A program made the position numbers and the translations under genes. Shown here in pieces: positions 28,213 through 36,909 of a stretch of DNA of 64,000 bases. Each line of letters opens with the position of its first letter. Within the stretch, counting starts at the first letter, position 1. The DNA is from Actinoplanes nipponensis (lineage in GTDB: Bacteria; Actinomycetota; Actinomycetes; Mycobacteriales; Micromonosporaceae), in assembly GCF_016862275.1 (NCBI RefSeq), contig NZ_BOMQ01000031.1:53061-117060 (forward strand). The letters are read 5' to 3'. Under the pieces are notes generated by a model. It had not been told where the DNA came from. It did no database searches and was given only the letters and a program-made list of their open reading frames with translations.

Positions 28213-29570
28213 CAGCTGACTCCTGCGCCGGCGGCGAAGTCGATGACCTGGCTACGGGTGTGACCCCGGGACAGGGCAGCCAGGTCCGTAACGATGCGGT
28301 GCACCGCCGGGCGGGAACGGATCTCTTCCGGGGCGATCCCGTACGCGGTCCGCAAGGCCGACAGGCTCTCCTCGTGGCGACCCCATCGCGTGTACGCCTG
28401 CGCCACGTCGACGAACAGTGACGCCTTCCGCTCGGTGAGAAGAATCTTGTCAATCTGCACCTGCCGCGCAAAGGTGATCGCCTTGCCGGCGTCGCCGAGA
28501 GCGAGAGCCACGGCAACCCGATGCTGCAACACATTGTTCGGGCCGAAGCCGGTCCACCGGTCGTTGCCGTCACGGCCCAGCCGGGCGGCGGCGCGCTCAG
28601 CCTCGTTCAGCATCGACCAGGCCGCGAATCGATCTTCGGCCCGCGCCGCCGCGATCGAGCCTCGCAGCAGTAGCGCCCCGTAGACGGCCACGGCGTCCAC
28701 GGAACCGAGCCGCGTGGCCTGCTCCACGTTGGCGGCGGCCGTCTGCGCCAACGCCACCGACTGGCGGTTGTGACCGTTCTCCATCAGGGCGTGGGTCATG
28801 ATGCGCGCGCTGGCGCAGACCGCGACGGGATCTGCGCTGTCCAACCCGGACCGGGTGCTGCGTTCGGCCGCCACCAGCGCCATCGCCCGATCGCCGCTTT
28901 TGAGTAGCAGGCTGGCCACCACGTGATACATGTCGGCGCAGAGCACTTCGAGGTCGGACAGTCCATCGCCGGTCAGGTGAAGCCGAGCCGCGGCGGCAAG
29001 CGGTAAGAGACTGACCAGTTGTTCACGGGCACTGTGGTACCGGCAGGCCTGGTAGTCACGTTTCACAGCGGCGACCCGCACAGCCAGATCCCGCAGCGAC
29101 GGCGGTGCGTCCGATTCGACCGGAACACGACCTGTGGCCAGCAGGGCATCGAGCAGGCGTGCGACGGCCGGGACAACCGCGGCGCACCCTGAGGCCGCAT
29201 CCGTGAGAAACTCCCTCCGTTGCATGCCACCCTCCTGATCAGGCTCGCCGCGGTGCCCTTCGCCGGTTGCGACCACGGAGGTGATGTCCGACACCGCGCG
29301 GGCTTCGCGGTGGGATGCCGGCGCATCGCCGGTGTCTGCAGACCGGAGTTGCTCGAAGCGTTCGCGGACCTCGGCCGATGCCCGTGCCAGCACCGTGTCC
29401 AGCGCGGCCTGCATTTCCGGGCGCATCTGGATCTCGCGGCCTCGGCTGCTCCACTTAGCCACCGTGCGCCGCGCCGCGCCGAGATGTTCCGCGAACTCGG
29501 TCACGCTCATCCGGAGCGCCTTGCGCAGCGCATTGGCTTCCCAGCCGGTCCACGTGGTCATACTGGCCAT
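28209..29570 (-). CDS. XRE-type regulator with TPR-like C-terminal domain
   Basis: A 453-residue protein. Near the N-terminus is a helix-turn-helix (LRKALRMSVTEFAEHLGAARRTVAKWSSRG) typical of XRE/Cro proteins. The remaining 300 residues are helical repeats like those of TPR regulators (LSDLEVLCADMYHVVASLLLKSGD, VDVAQAYTRWGRHEESLSALRTAYG). The start at 29570 has GAAGGG six bases upstream; a longer frame to 29636 lacks one. It is coupled by GTGA to the flavoprotein gene. The TPR region presumably senses a peptide or protein; nothing in the sequence identifies it. Confidence 0.83.
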   Translation of the reverse strand: MASMTTWTGWEANALRKALRMSVTEFAEHLGAARRTVAKWSSRGREIQMRPEMQAALDTVLARASAEVRERFEQLRSADTGDAPASHREARAVSDITSVVATGEGHRGEPDQEGGMQRREFLTDAASGCAAVVPAVARLLDALLATGRVPVESDAPPSLRDLAVRVAAVKRDYQACRYHSAREQLVSLLPLAAAARLHLTGDGLSDLEVLCADMYHVVASLLLKSGDRAMALVAAERSTRSGLDSADPVAVCASARIMTHALMENGHNRQSVALAQTAAANVEQATRLGSVDAVAVYGALLLRGSIAAARAEDRFAAWSMLNEAERAAARLGRDGNDRWTGFGPNNVLQHRVAVALALGDAGKAITFARQVQIDKILLTERKASLFVDVAQAYTRWGRHEESLSALRTAYGIAPEEIRSRPAVHRIVTDLAALSRGHTRSQVIDFAAGAGVSW

Positions 29571-29657
29571 CGCATGCCCTTCGGTAGCCCCGGACCCCCG
29601 ACGATCGTAGCGGTGAGTGTGGTCACGGTCATGCACCGTCAGCGCACCGGCGGGACC

Positions 29658-30761
29658 TCAGCGCTGGACGCGGGCTCCCCCACCCGCCGCCAGCGCGAGC
29701 ACCTCCGCCTTGGTGGCCATCGACGTGTCCCCGGGGGTGGTCATGGCGAGCGCCCCGTGGGCGGCGCCGTACTCGACCGCCTCCGCGAGCGTCGCGCCCT
29801 GCAGGATGCCGAAGATCAGCCCGGCGGCGAACGAGTCGCCGCCGCCGACCCGGTCCAGGATCTCCAGGTCGGCCCGGTGGGTCGCCTCCAGCACGCCGGT
29901 CGGCGCCGACCAGGCCAGCGCTCCCCAGTCGTTGCGGGTGGCCGAGCGCACCCCGCGCAGGGTGGTCGCGATGACCCGCAGGCGCGGATACTCGGCCGCC
30001 ACCTTGCTGATCATCTGGGCGAAGGACGCGCTGCGCAGGTCGCGCAGGTCCTCGCCGACCCCCTCCACCGCGAAGCCGAGGCAGGCGGTGAAGTCCTCCT
30101 CGTTGCCGATCATCACGTCGACGTGCGGGGCGATGCCGGAATTGACCTCGCGGGCCCGGGCGGTGCCGCCGACCGCCTTCCACAGGCTGGGGCGGTAGTT
30201 CAGGTCGTACGAGACGACGGTGCCGTGGCGGCGGGCGGCGTGGACGGCGGCCAGGGTGGTCTCCGCGGCGGTGTCCGACAGGGCGGCGAAGATCCCCCCG
30301 GTGTGCAGCCAGCGGACGCCGACCTCGCCGAACAGGTGGTCCCAGTCGACGTCCTGCGCCCGCAGCTGCGACGCCGCCGTGTGGCCGCGGTCCGAGACGC
30401 CGACCGCGCCGCGGACGCCGAAGCCCCGCTCGGTGAAGTTGAGCCCGTTGCGGACGGCGCGGCCCACCCCGTCGTACGGGATCCACCGCACGTAGCTGGT
30501 GTCGACCCCGCCGGTCAGCATGCAGTCCTCGACGAGCCGGCCCACCTCGTTGTCGGCCAGCGCGGTGACGACGGCGGTGCGCAGCCCGAAGACGCGCCGC
30601 AGCCCCCGGGCGACGTTGTACTCGCCGCCGCCCTCGGAGGCGCGGAAGGAGCGGGCCGTGCGGACGCGCCCCTCCCCCGGGTCGAGGCGCAGCATCACCT
30701 CACCCAGGCTCACCGCGTCGTAGCGGCAGGACTCGGCGGGCCTGAGCGGCAGAACCGGCAT
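29658..30761 (-). CDS. kdgK: PfkB-family sugar kinase, 2-keto-3-deoxygluconate kinase
   Basis: A 367-residue cytosolic kinase of the ribokinase family. It shows the N-terminal SLGEVMLRLDPGEG, the GGGEYNVARGL substrate region and the catalytic signature DRVGGGDSFAAGLIFG with its base aspartate. It is expected to phosphorylate 2-keto-3-deoxygluconate to KDPG. The KDPG aldolase gene lies 12 bases upstream on the same strand, and the dehydratase making KDG diverges from that, so the pathway assignment is strong from context. The N-terminal MPVLPLRPAESC extension is slightly longer than usual. Confidence 0.87.
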   Translation of the reverse strand: MPVLPLRPAESCRYDAVSLGEVMLRLDPGEGRVRTARSFRASEGGGEYNVARGLRRVFGLRTAVVTALADNEVGRLVEDCMLTGGVDTSYVRWIPYDGVGRAVRNGLNFTERGFGVRGAVGVSDRGHTAASQLRAQDVDWDHLFGEVGVRWLHTGGIFAALSDTAAETTLAAVHAARRHGTVVSYDLNYRPSLWKAVGGTARAREVNSGIAPHVDVMIGNEEDFTACLGFAVEGVGEDLRDLRSASFAQMISKVAAEYPRLRVIATTLRGVRSATRNDWGALAWSAPTGVLEATHRADLEILDRVGGGDSFAAGLIFGILQGATLAEAVEYGAAHGALAMTTPGDTSMATKAEVLALAAGGGARVQR

Positions 30762-30773
30762 GGTGGACCTCTC

Positions 30774-31412
30774 TCAACGTCCGCGGGTGGCGGCGACGGC
30801 CTGGCTGGTCAGCTCGCGGACGCGGGCGAAGTCGCCGGCGCGGACCGCCGCGCGCGGCACCATCCAGGAGCCGCCGACCGCGAGCACGGCCGGCAGCGCG
30901 AGATAGTCGGCGACGTTGCCCGCGTCGATGCCGCCGGTGGGGACGAAGCGCATCGCCGCGAACGGCGCGGCCAGCGCGGCGACGGCCGCGGGACCGCCGG
31001 AGGTGGCGGCCGGGAAGAACTTCACGGCCTCGAGGCCGAGCTCGACGGCCGCCTGGACCTCGGTCGCGGTCACCGCGCCGGGCAGTGCCGGTACGCCGAC
31101 CGACCGGCAGCGCTCGACGACGGCGCGGGACAGGCCGGGCGAGACGACGTACCGGGCGCCGGCCGCGACGGCCAGGTCGACCTGGTCCGGGGTCAGCACG
31201 GTGCCGGCGCCCACCAGCAGGCCGCCGTGCCCGGCCAGCTCCTGGATGCCCTTGAGGGCCTCGGGGGTGCGCAGCGTGACCTCGGCGACGGGCAGCCCGC
31301 CGTCGACCAGCGCCTGGCCCAGCGGGAGGGCGGCGGCCGGATCGTCGAGCACCACCACGGGCACGAGCGCGTGCTCACCCAACTGCCGCAGGATCTCGTG
31401 CACGGTCCTCAC
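30774..31412 (-). CDS. eda: KDPG/KHG aldolase
   Basis: A 212-residue class I aldolase splitting KDPG into pyruvate and glyceraldehyde-3-phosphate. Motifs are LPVAEVTLRTPEAL (catalytic Glu), VGAGTVLTPDQ, the Schiff-base lysine in LEAVKFFPA, FVPTGGID and the terminal AVGGSWMVP. The GTG at 31412 aligns with the usual Eda N-terminus. A second GTG at 31403 is also possible, and neither has an ideal ribosome site. It is followed after 12 bases by the KDG kinase gene and diverges from the dehydratase gene. Confidence 0.9.
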   Translation of the reverse strand: MRTVHEILRQLGEHALVPVVVLDDPAAALPLGQALVDGGLPVAEVTLRTPEALKGIQELAGHGGLLVGAGTVLTPDQVDLAVAAGARYVVSPGLSRAVVERCRSVGVPALPGAVTATEVQAAVELGLEAVKFFPAATSGGPAAVAALAAPFAAMRFVPTGGIDAGNVADYLALPAVLAVGGSWMVPRAAVRAGDFARVRELTSQAVAATRGR

Positions 31413-31464
31413 CCCTCGCCCGGCGCCGGTGGACGACGCATCGACTGCGTGCGATGATACCGCC

Positions 31465-31478
31465 TGGAAACGTTCCCG
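31465..31478. promoter_or_regulatory. LacI-type operator in the divergent hexuronate promoter
   Basis: TGGAAACGTTCCCG resembles the LacI/GalR consensus TGGAAACGTTTCCA with two differences. It lies between the aldolase and dehydratase starts and is a likely target of the LacI-family protein encoded just beyond the dehydratase. Confidence 0.55.
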
Positions 31479-31512
31479 CAAATTTTCAGTGCCCGGCGAG
31501 GAAAGCATCCCC

Positions 31513-33054
31513 ATGGCTGATCGCGACCCTGCCCCGCTCACCGACCACGCGCTGCTGCTGGCCCCCGGCGACGACGTCGCGGTGGCGCTGCGGGAGCTGG
31601 CGCCCGGCCTGGAGCTGCGGCACGGCGACGACCGGCTGACCGTGACCGCGACCGTCCCGCAGGGCCACAAGGTCGCCCTCCGCGGGCTGCCGCCGGGCGC
31701 GCGCGTGCTCAAGTACGGCCAGACGATCGGCCGGACGACGACCGCCGTCCGGCCCGGCGACCACGTGCACACACACAACCTGGCGATGGAGTCCGTCGAC
31801 CACGCGTACGAGTTCGGCACGGCCCGCGTGCGGATCGCGCCGGCCGGCGACCTCCGCACGTTTGCCGGCTACGTCCGCGCGAACGGCTCGGTCGGCACCC
31901 GCAACTACGTCGGCATCGTCACCTCGGTCAACTGCGCCGCGTCGACGGCCCGGATGATCGCCGACCAGTTCCGCGGTCCGGCGCTGGCCGCCTTCCCGGG
32001 CGTGGACGGCGTCGTCGCGCTCACCCACGACTCCGGCTGCGGGCTGGTGCCGGCCAGCGACGGCGGCCGGCTGCTGCGGCGCACCCTGCACGGGTACGCC
32101 GCGCACCCCAACATCGGCGCGATCCTGGTGCTGGGCCTGGGCTGCGAGATGATCGGCGTGGACAGCGTGGCCGGCGGCGAGCGCCCGGCCGACACGCTGG
32201 TCGAGCAGCTGGTCATCCAGGAGCAGGGCGGCATCCGGGCGACCGTGCGGGCCGGGGTCGCCGCGGTGCAGGGGCTGCTGGCCCGGGTGGCGCAACGGCG
32301 GCGGCAGACCGTACCGGCGTCGGCGCTGGTGCTGGGGCTCAACTGCGGCGGCTCCGACGGGTACTCCGGGATCACGGCCAATCCCGCTCTGGGCCGTACC
32401 TCCGATCTGCTGGTCGCTCAGGGAGCGACCACCGTCCTGGCCGAGACGCCCGAGATCTTCGGCGCGGAGCATCTGCTGACCCGCCGCGCGGTCAGCGAGG
32501 AGGTCGGCCGGCGGCTGCTCGAGCGCATCGAGTGGTGGCACCGGTACGTCCGCGCGGGCGGCGGCACCCTGGACAACAACCCGTCGCCGGGCAACAAGGC
32601 CGGCGGCCTGACCACCATCCTGGAGAAGTCGCTGGGCGCCGTGGCCAAGGGCGGCACCGCCGAGCTGACCGCGGTCTACGAGTACGCCGAGCGGGTGACC
32701 GCCGCCGGGCTGACCTTCATGGACACCCCCGGCTACGACCCGGTCTCGGTGACCGGGCTGGTGGCCGGCGGCGCCACCGTCGTCTGTTTCACCACCGGGC
32801 GCGGGTCGGTGCTGGGCACCAAGCCCGTCCCGTGCATCAAGATCGCGACGAACACCACGATGTACGAGCGCATGCGCGACGACATGGATCTCAACGCGGG
32901 CGGCATCGCCGACGGCACGGCCACCATCGAGGACGTGGGCGACGAGATCCTGCGGGCCGTGCTGGACGTGGCGTCCGGGCGGCCCACCGTGAGCGAGGAA
33001 CTGGACCTGGGCCGCGACGAGTTCGTGCCGTGGCAGCTCGGCGCCGTGACCTGA
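31513..33054 (+). CDS. uxaA: UxaA-family altronate/galactarate-type dehydratase
   Basis: A 513-residue enzyme starting at 31513 behind GAGGAAA. The N-terminal SAF-like domain (ALLLAPGDDVAVALREL to MESVDHAY) is followed by the UxaA/GarD dehydratase core. That core has GYVRANGSVGTRNYVGIVTSVNC, THDSGCGL, LGLGCEMIG, GLNCGGSDGYSGITANPALG, NPSPGNKAGGLTTILEKSLG and FTTGRGSVLG, with the conserved cysteines that bind metal. It should dehydrate D-altronate (or a related hexarate) to 2-keto-3-deoxygluconate, the substrate of the divergent KdgK. No uronate isomerase or reductase is in the window. Confidence 0.88.
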   Translation: MADRDPAPLTDHALLLAPGDDVAVALRELAPGLELRHGDDRLTVTATVPQGHKVALRGLPPGARVLKYGQTIGRTTTAVRPGDHVHTHNLAMESVDHAYEFGTARVRIAPAGDLRTFAGYVRANGSVGTRNYVGIVTSVNCAASTARMIADQFRGPALAAFPGVDGVVALTHDSGCGLVPASDGGRLLRRTLHGYAAHPNIGAILVLGLGCEMIGVDSVAGGERPADTLVEQLVIQEQGGIRATVRAGVAAVQGLLARVAQRRRQTVPASALVLGLNCGGSDGYSGITANPALGRTSDLLVAQGATTVLAETPEIFGAEHLLTRRAVSEEVGRRLLERIEWWHRYVRAGGGTLDNNPSPGNKAGGLTTILEKSLGAVAKGGTAELTAVYEYAERVTAAGLTFMDTPGYDPVSVTGLVAGGATVVCFTTGRGSVLGTKPVPCIKIATNTTMYERMRDDMDLNAGGIADGTATIEDVGDEILRAVLDVASGRPTVSEELDLGRDEFVPWQLGAVT

Positions 33055-33063
33055 GGCCACCGG

Positions 33064-34056
33064 TCAGGACGGCGCGACCCCGGTGGAGGCCCGGACGACC
33101 AGGCTCGTCGGCAGGGTGATCCCGGCCTCCCGGGGCGCGGCCTCCGGGCGGCCCGGTCCGCCCGCGCCGCCGATGCGGCGCAGCAGCAGCTCCAGGGCGG
33201 CCACCCCGGCCCGCTCCTTGGGCACCGTGACCGTGGTCAGCGGCGGATGGCTCATCAGGGCCAGGCTGATGTCGTCGTAGCCGACCACGCTCATCCGCTC
33301 CGGCACCGCGACACCGCGGGCGGCCAGGCGGTGCAGCAGACCGACGGCGACCAGGTCGTTGTACGCCAGCACCGCCGTGGCCGGGCCGGCCAGCACCAGG
33401 TCCCCGGCCAGCACCCCGCCCTGGAACGAGGGCGCCACGGGACCCACCCGCACGATCTCGGTGTCGTCGCCGGCCAGCCCGGCCAGCCGCTGCCGCCCGG
33501 CCCAGGAGTCCTCGGGCCCGGCGACGAAGGCGACGCGCCGGTGCCCGAGCGCCCGCAGGTGCCCGATCGCCTGCCGGGTGCCGTCGGCGATGTCGGCCAC
33601 CACGGACAGCATGCCGGGCACCCGCCGGTGCACCAGCACCGTCGCGGCGGGGTCCGCCACCTCCAGCAACTCGGCGTCGCCGGCGCGCGGCGAACAGAGC
33701 AGCAGACCGTCGGTGTTGCGGCCCAGCGAGGCGACGGCCTCCAGCTCGGCGGCCACGTCCTCGTCGGTGTCGCTGATGAACACGCCGTGGTCGACCGACC
33801 GGGCCCGGGCGGTCACGCCCTTGGCGACGTCGGCGAAGAACGGGTTGCGCAGGTCCGGGACGATCAGCCCGAGGTTGCCGGTCCGGCCGGTGATGAGCCC
33901 CTGCGCCGCCCGGTTGGGCCGGTACCCGAGGCGCTCCGCGGCCCGCAGCACCGTCTCGCGCGTGGCCGGGCTGACCCGGCCGCCGGTGAGCGCCCGGGAA
34001 ACCGTGGAGACCGAGACGCCGGCCGCGCTCGCGACGTCATGGACGGTCGTGCGCAC
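33064..34056 (-). CDS. LacI-family transcriptional regulator
   Basis: A 330-residue LacI/GalR regulator. The GTG at 34056 gives MRTTVHDVASAAGVSVSTVSRALTGG, the exact normal N-terminus, with GAGGGA at a suitable distance. The hinge is GYRPNRAAQGL. The periplasmic-binding-like sensor begins TGNLGLIVPDLRNPFF and ends with GYDDISLALMSHPPLTTV. It is convergent with the dehydratase gene and very likely controls the hexuronate operons. The ligand is probably KDG or a uronate, by context only. An imperfect palindrome at 34143-34158 could be its own operator. Confidence 0.88.
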   Translation of the reverse strand: MRTTVHDVASAAGVSVSTVSRALTGGRVSPATRETVLRAAERLGYRPNRAAQGLITGRTGNLGLIVPDLRNPFFADVAKGVTARARSVDHGVFISDTDEDVAAELEAVASLGRNTDGLLLCSPRAGDAELLEVADPAATVLVHRRVPGMLSVVADIADGTRQAIGHLRALGHRRVAFVAGPEDSWAGRQRLAGLAGDDTEIVRVGPVAPSFQGGVLAGDLVLAGPATAVLAYNDLVAVGLLHRLAARGVAVPERMSVVGYDDISLALMSHPPLTTVTVPKERAGVAALELLLRRIGGAGGPGRPEAAPREAGITLPTSLVVRASTGVAPS

Positions 34057-34175
34057 CCGCGCCACTCCCTCGCTGCCCGCGGCCGCCCGGGGTGGGCGGT
34101 CGACGGCGCCAGCATAGCCAGAGACGGGCCGGGTTGACCGTTTGCGGATACGTTTGCAACGTCCCGCCGCCACGG

Positions 34176-36521
34176 TCAGGCCGCGGTGAGGTACATCCGG
34201 CTGGCCTGGACCCGGGTGCGGACCTGAAGCTTGTCGAAGATGTGGCCGACATGGACGCCGACCGTGCGTTCGCTGATGAACAGGCGTTCGCCGATCTCCC
34301 GGTTGGTGAGCCCCTCGGCCACCGCGGCCAATACCTCACGCTCCCGCTGGGTGAGGATGCCCAGCTCGCCGCCACGACCGCACCCGGAAATCGGGTGCAG
34401 CGTCGCGTTGGCGTCATCGCCCAGCGTCACCTGGTACCGCCGGGCGACCTCCCCGATCTCGGCGGCGAAGGGCCGGGCCCCCATCGCCATTGCTGTCGCG
34501 TGCGCCTGACGCAGGGCCCGTGTCCCGGAGATCCGGCTGGAACTGCGACGGAGAGTGGCCTCGGCATAGCGGAGCCGCGCATACGCCGCAGGATAGGGCT
34601 GATGACGGCGGTCCCACGCGGTGGCCGCCTTGGCCCAGGGTTCAGGATCGTGGCGTTGGTCGATCCTGCTCGTCTCCGCGCGACAGAGGGCGAGGTAAGC
34701 GTCGATGATCTGTCGGACGGGCAGGGCAGCGTTGCTGACGCCGTCGGCTATCCGCGACACGACAGCGCCGAGGCGGCGGACCGCCCAAGGGGCCACCGGC
34801 TCGCCGGCAGCGCTCGCCGCCGCCTCGGCGCGCAGACCGTGCCACGCCAACACGCCGAGAATGATCAAGTCGTCGGCGCCGGCATCGAGGAGGGCTCGCT
34901 GGACGGTGTCCCGGGCGCCCTTGAAGTCGCCCTGCCAGATGGCCAGGCCGGCCCGGAGGGTGAGCATCGGCATGACATGCCGGGCGCCTTCGTTCGCGGT
35001 GATGGTCGCGACCGCGTCGAGGTCGCGGTTGGCGGCAGCCGCGTCGCCGACGCCGACCGAGAGCCGGCACCGGGCGAGCAGCAGCTCGACAGTGTCGGCG
35101 CCGGACGGACGCAGCCGCATCGCCGCTTCCAGGACCTCCTCGGCCTCGGCCCATTGTCCGACGCGGAACAGGCAGTTGCCGGCCACGGCGAGAAGGCGTG
35201 CCTGATAAGTGGGGCCGGCTCCCAGCCTGGACAACTGATCGGCGCCACGGCGGGCGGCCAGCACGCCCTCCTCGACGTTGTTGAGCGGCCCGGCCAGCAG
35301 CTCGGCCAGGTGCAGGTAGGCCACACCGAGATCGTCGGGGTGCCCGGAGCGCTCGGCGAGAGCCACAGCCCGCCGAACCACGCTCAAACCGACGTACGGG
35401 TCGCCGAGGAAGGCCGAACTGTATCCGAACGCCGCGCTGGCTCGGACCAGATCGGTGGTTGACGCGGAACGCGTGACAAGGTCGAGGGCGACGCGGGCCT
35501 TCGTGTTCGCGTCGGCGTACCGGCCCAGGTACAGGAGGAGCTCGGCCAGATGAGCCGTCGCCGCAGCTCGGTGTTGCGGCGTGACATCGCAGGCGTCCAT
35601 GGCCAGCTCGTACTCCGCCTCGGCGAGCATCGCGCGCCCGGCGGCCGCCAGGCAGCGGGCTCGGCGCAGATGCACGTCACACTGGCTCGGGTTGTCGGGT
35701 CGGTCGGCCAGTTCGGTGAGCAGCGCGAGCGCCCGCGGGTAATCGCCGTGCCGGTACGCGGCTTCAGCGGCGTGCTGCAGCATCGTCGTGCGCTCGGTCA
35801 TGTCATGCGATGTCAGGTCCAGCGCGCGACGCCATTGACGACTGGCCTCGGCGAAGTCGCCCGTGGAGGTCGCGGCCCGGGCAGCCCCGGCGGCCTCCAC
35901 GGCCTCGGCAGGCCGGATCTCGACGACCCGAACCTCCGCCGTTGGGCGCCCGGCACGCCGCCGGCGTGCCGCCGCGGACCGAATGCCGGCCGCCAGCTCG
36001 ATCGGGTGGGAGTCGGCGGAGACGAGCCCCCCGAACAGGTGCGAACGGGTGCCCAGCCAGGCCGGCGTCTCCGACCCGGTCACGGCGACGATCGCGCAAC
36101 CCGGGCACATGGTCGCGAAGGTCAGCAGGCCTCGCAGATCGGCCGGGGTACGCAGGTCGGCGACCAGGACGGCGGGATCCAGCGCCGCCGCGCCGGACGC
36201 CGCCTCGATCACGTTCGTCGGCAGCCCGACCACAGCAATGCCCTGCTCAGTCATCGCGATGGCCAATGCGCCCCTCAGGAGGGGAGAGGAAACGCCGATC
36301 ATGACGCGGATCTGCTCGGCAGCGGGAGCGCCCCTCCGGGCCAGGCCTTGGACCTGGTATTCCGCCCGGGCCCGTTCCCAGCGGTTCCTCCAGCGGTCCA
36401 TTTCGGACGGGTCCACGCCGCACGCGCGCTGTGGGCCTTTCGTCGAGCCCCTCTCCCGCCCGCACATCGACGCCGGGATGGACTCTGGATCTGGGGTGTC
36501 GTCATGCCCGCGTCGCGTCAT
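34176..36521 (-). CDS. LuxR-type regulator with degenerate receiver and TPR region
   Basis: About 780 residues. An N-terminal receiver-like domain (IRVMIGVSSPLLRGALAI to DPAVLVADLRTPADL) keeps the aspartate position but lacks the acidic pair needed for magnesium and phosphate, so it is probably not phosphorylated. A long helical repeat region follows (AAYRHGDYPRALALLTELAD, TAHLAELLLYLGRYADANTK). A LuxR helix-turn-helix ends the chain (ILTQREREVLAAVAEGLTNREIGERLFISERTVGVHVGHIFDKL). The frame is open to 36842; I use the ATG at 36521. No candidate start has a good ribosome site, so it could begin as late as 36302. Target genes unknown. Confidence 0.78.
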   Translation of the reverse strand: MTRRGHDDTPDPESIPASMCGRERGSTKGPQRACGVDPSEMDRWRNRWERARAEYQVQGLARRGAPAAEQIRVMIGVSSPLLRGALAIAMTEQGIAVVGLPTNVIEAASGAAALDPAVLVADLRTPADLRGLLTFATMCPGCAIVAVTGSETPAWLGTRSHLFGGLVSADSHPIELAAGIRSAAARRRRAGRPTAEVRVVEIRPAEAVEAAGAARAATSTGDFAEASRQWRRALDLTSHDMTERTTMLQHAAEAAYRHGDYPRALALLTELADRPDNPSQCDVHLRRARCLAAAGRAMLAEAEYELAMDACDVTPQHRAAATAHLAELLLYLGRYADANTKARVALDLVTRSASTTDLVRASAAFGYSSAFLGDPYVGLSVVRRAVALAERSGHPDDLGVAYLHLAELLAGPLNNVEEGVLAARRGADQLSRLGAGPTYQARLLAVAGNCLFRVGQWAEAEEVLEAAMRLRPSGADTVELLLARCRLSVGVGDAAAANRDLDAVATITANEGARHVMPMLTLRAGLAIWQGDFKGARDTVQRALLDAGADDLIILGVLAWHGLRAEAAASAAGEPVAPWAVRRLGAVVSRIADGVSNAALPVRQIIDAYLALCRAETSRIDQRHDPEPWAKAATAWDRRHQPYPAAYARLRYAEATLRRSSSRISGTRALRQAHATAMAMGARPFAAEIGEVARRYQVTLGDDANATLHPISGCGRGGELGILTQREREVLAAVAEGLTNREIGERLFISERTVGVHVGHIFDKLQVRTRVQASRMYLTAA

Positions 36522-36909
36522 CCCGACGAGTAGCCGCTCGCCGGCCCGATGCGGGCACCCGTCAGTCTCGCAGTCCGAAAGCCCCCGCAACGCTTCTGCG
36601 TTGATGCCGATGGATCCGGCAACAATCACCGGCACGCTCGCCCCGAGCCGGCCGGGGGCGTACGCAAGATACGTCGTCCTGCGGATCCGGGCGGGATAGC
36701 GCGTCTCGTTCAATGGTGAGGCAGGAACACCGGCGTGTTCCGCTCCGACGGGGCCTCCCAGGATCTGGGGTGACGCCGGATACCGGTGGGGGCCCCGTAG
36801 CCGCGGGCGCCCCCACCGAACCACATCGCGCCGCACCGGCACCCGGAGCGTGAGCCGATATACGGGATTCCCTTTCGGTCGCGGTCGTCATCCATATAAC
36901 TTCGTCGAT
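36522..36909. other. Divergent upstream region of the LuxR-TPR and CBM2/FN3 genes
   Basis: 388 bases between the chosen LuxR-TPR start and the CBM2/FN3 start. The minus-strand frame remains open through most of it but shows no recognisable domain, so part may be coding if the regulator starts earlier. AT-richer patches occur at 36700-36720 and 36880-36905; the latter holds the promoter of the plus-strand gene. I see no RNA gene. Confidence 0.4.
36895..36900 (+). promoter_or_regulatory. -10 element, probably leaderless start
   Basis: TATAAC ends nine bases before the ATG at 36910, in an unusually AT-rich patch. No Shine-Dalgarno precedes the ATG, so the mRNA probably begins at or within a few bases of the start codon. 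Confidence 0.5.

Noticed and set aside
34143..34158. TGCGGATACGTTTGCA as a LacI operator for the LacI gene
   Set aside because: Only about half its positions are symmetric. Mentioned as possible in the regulator entry but too weak for its own feature.
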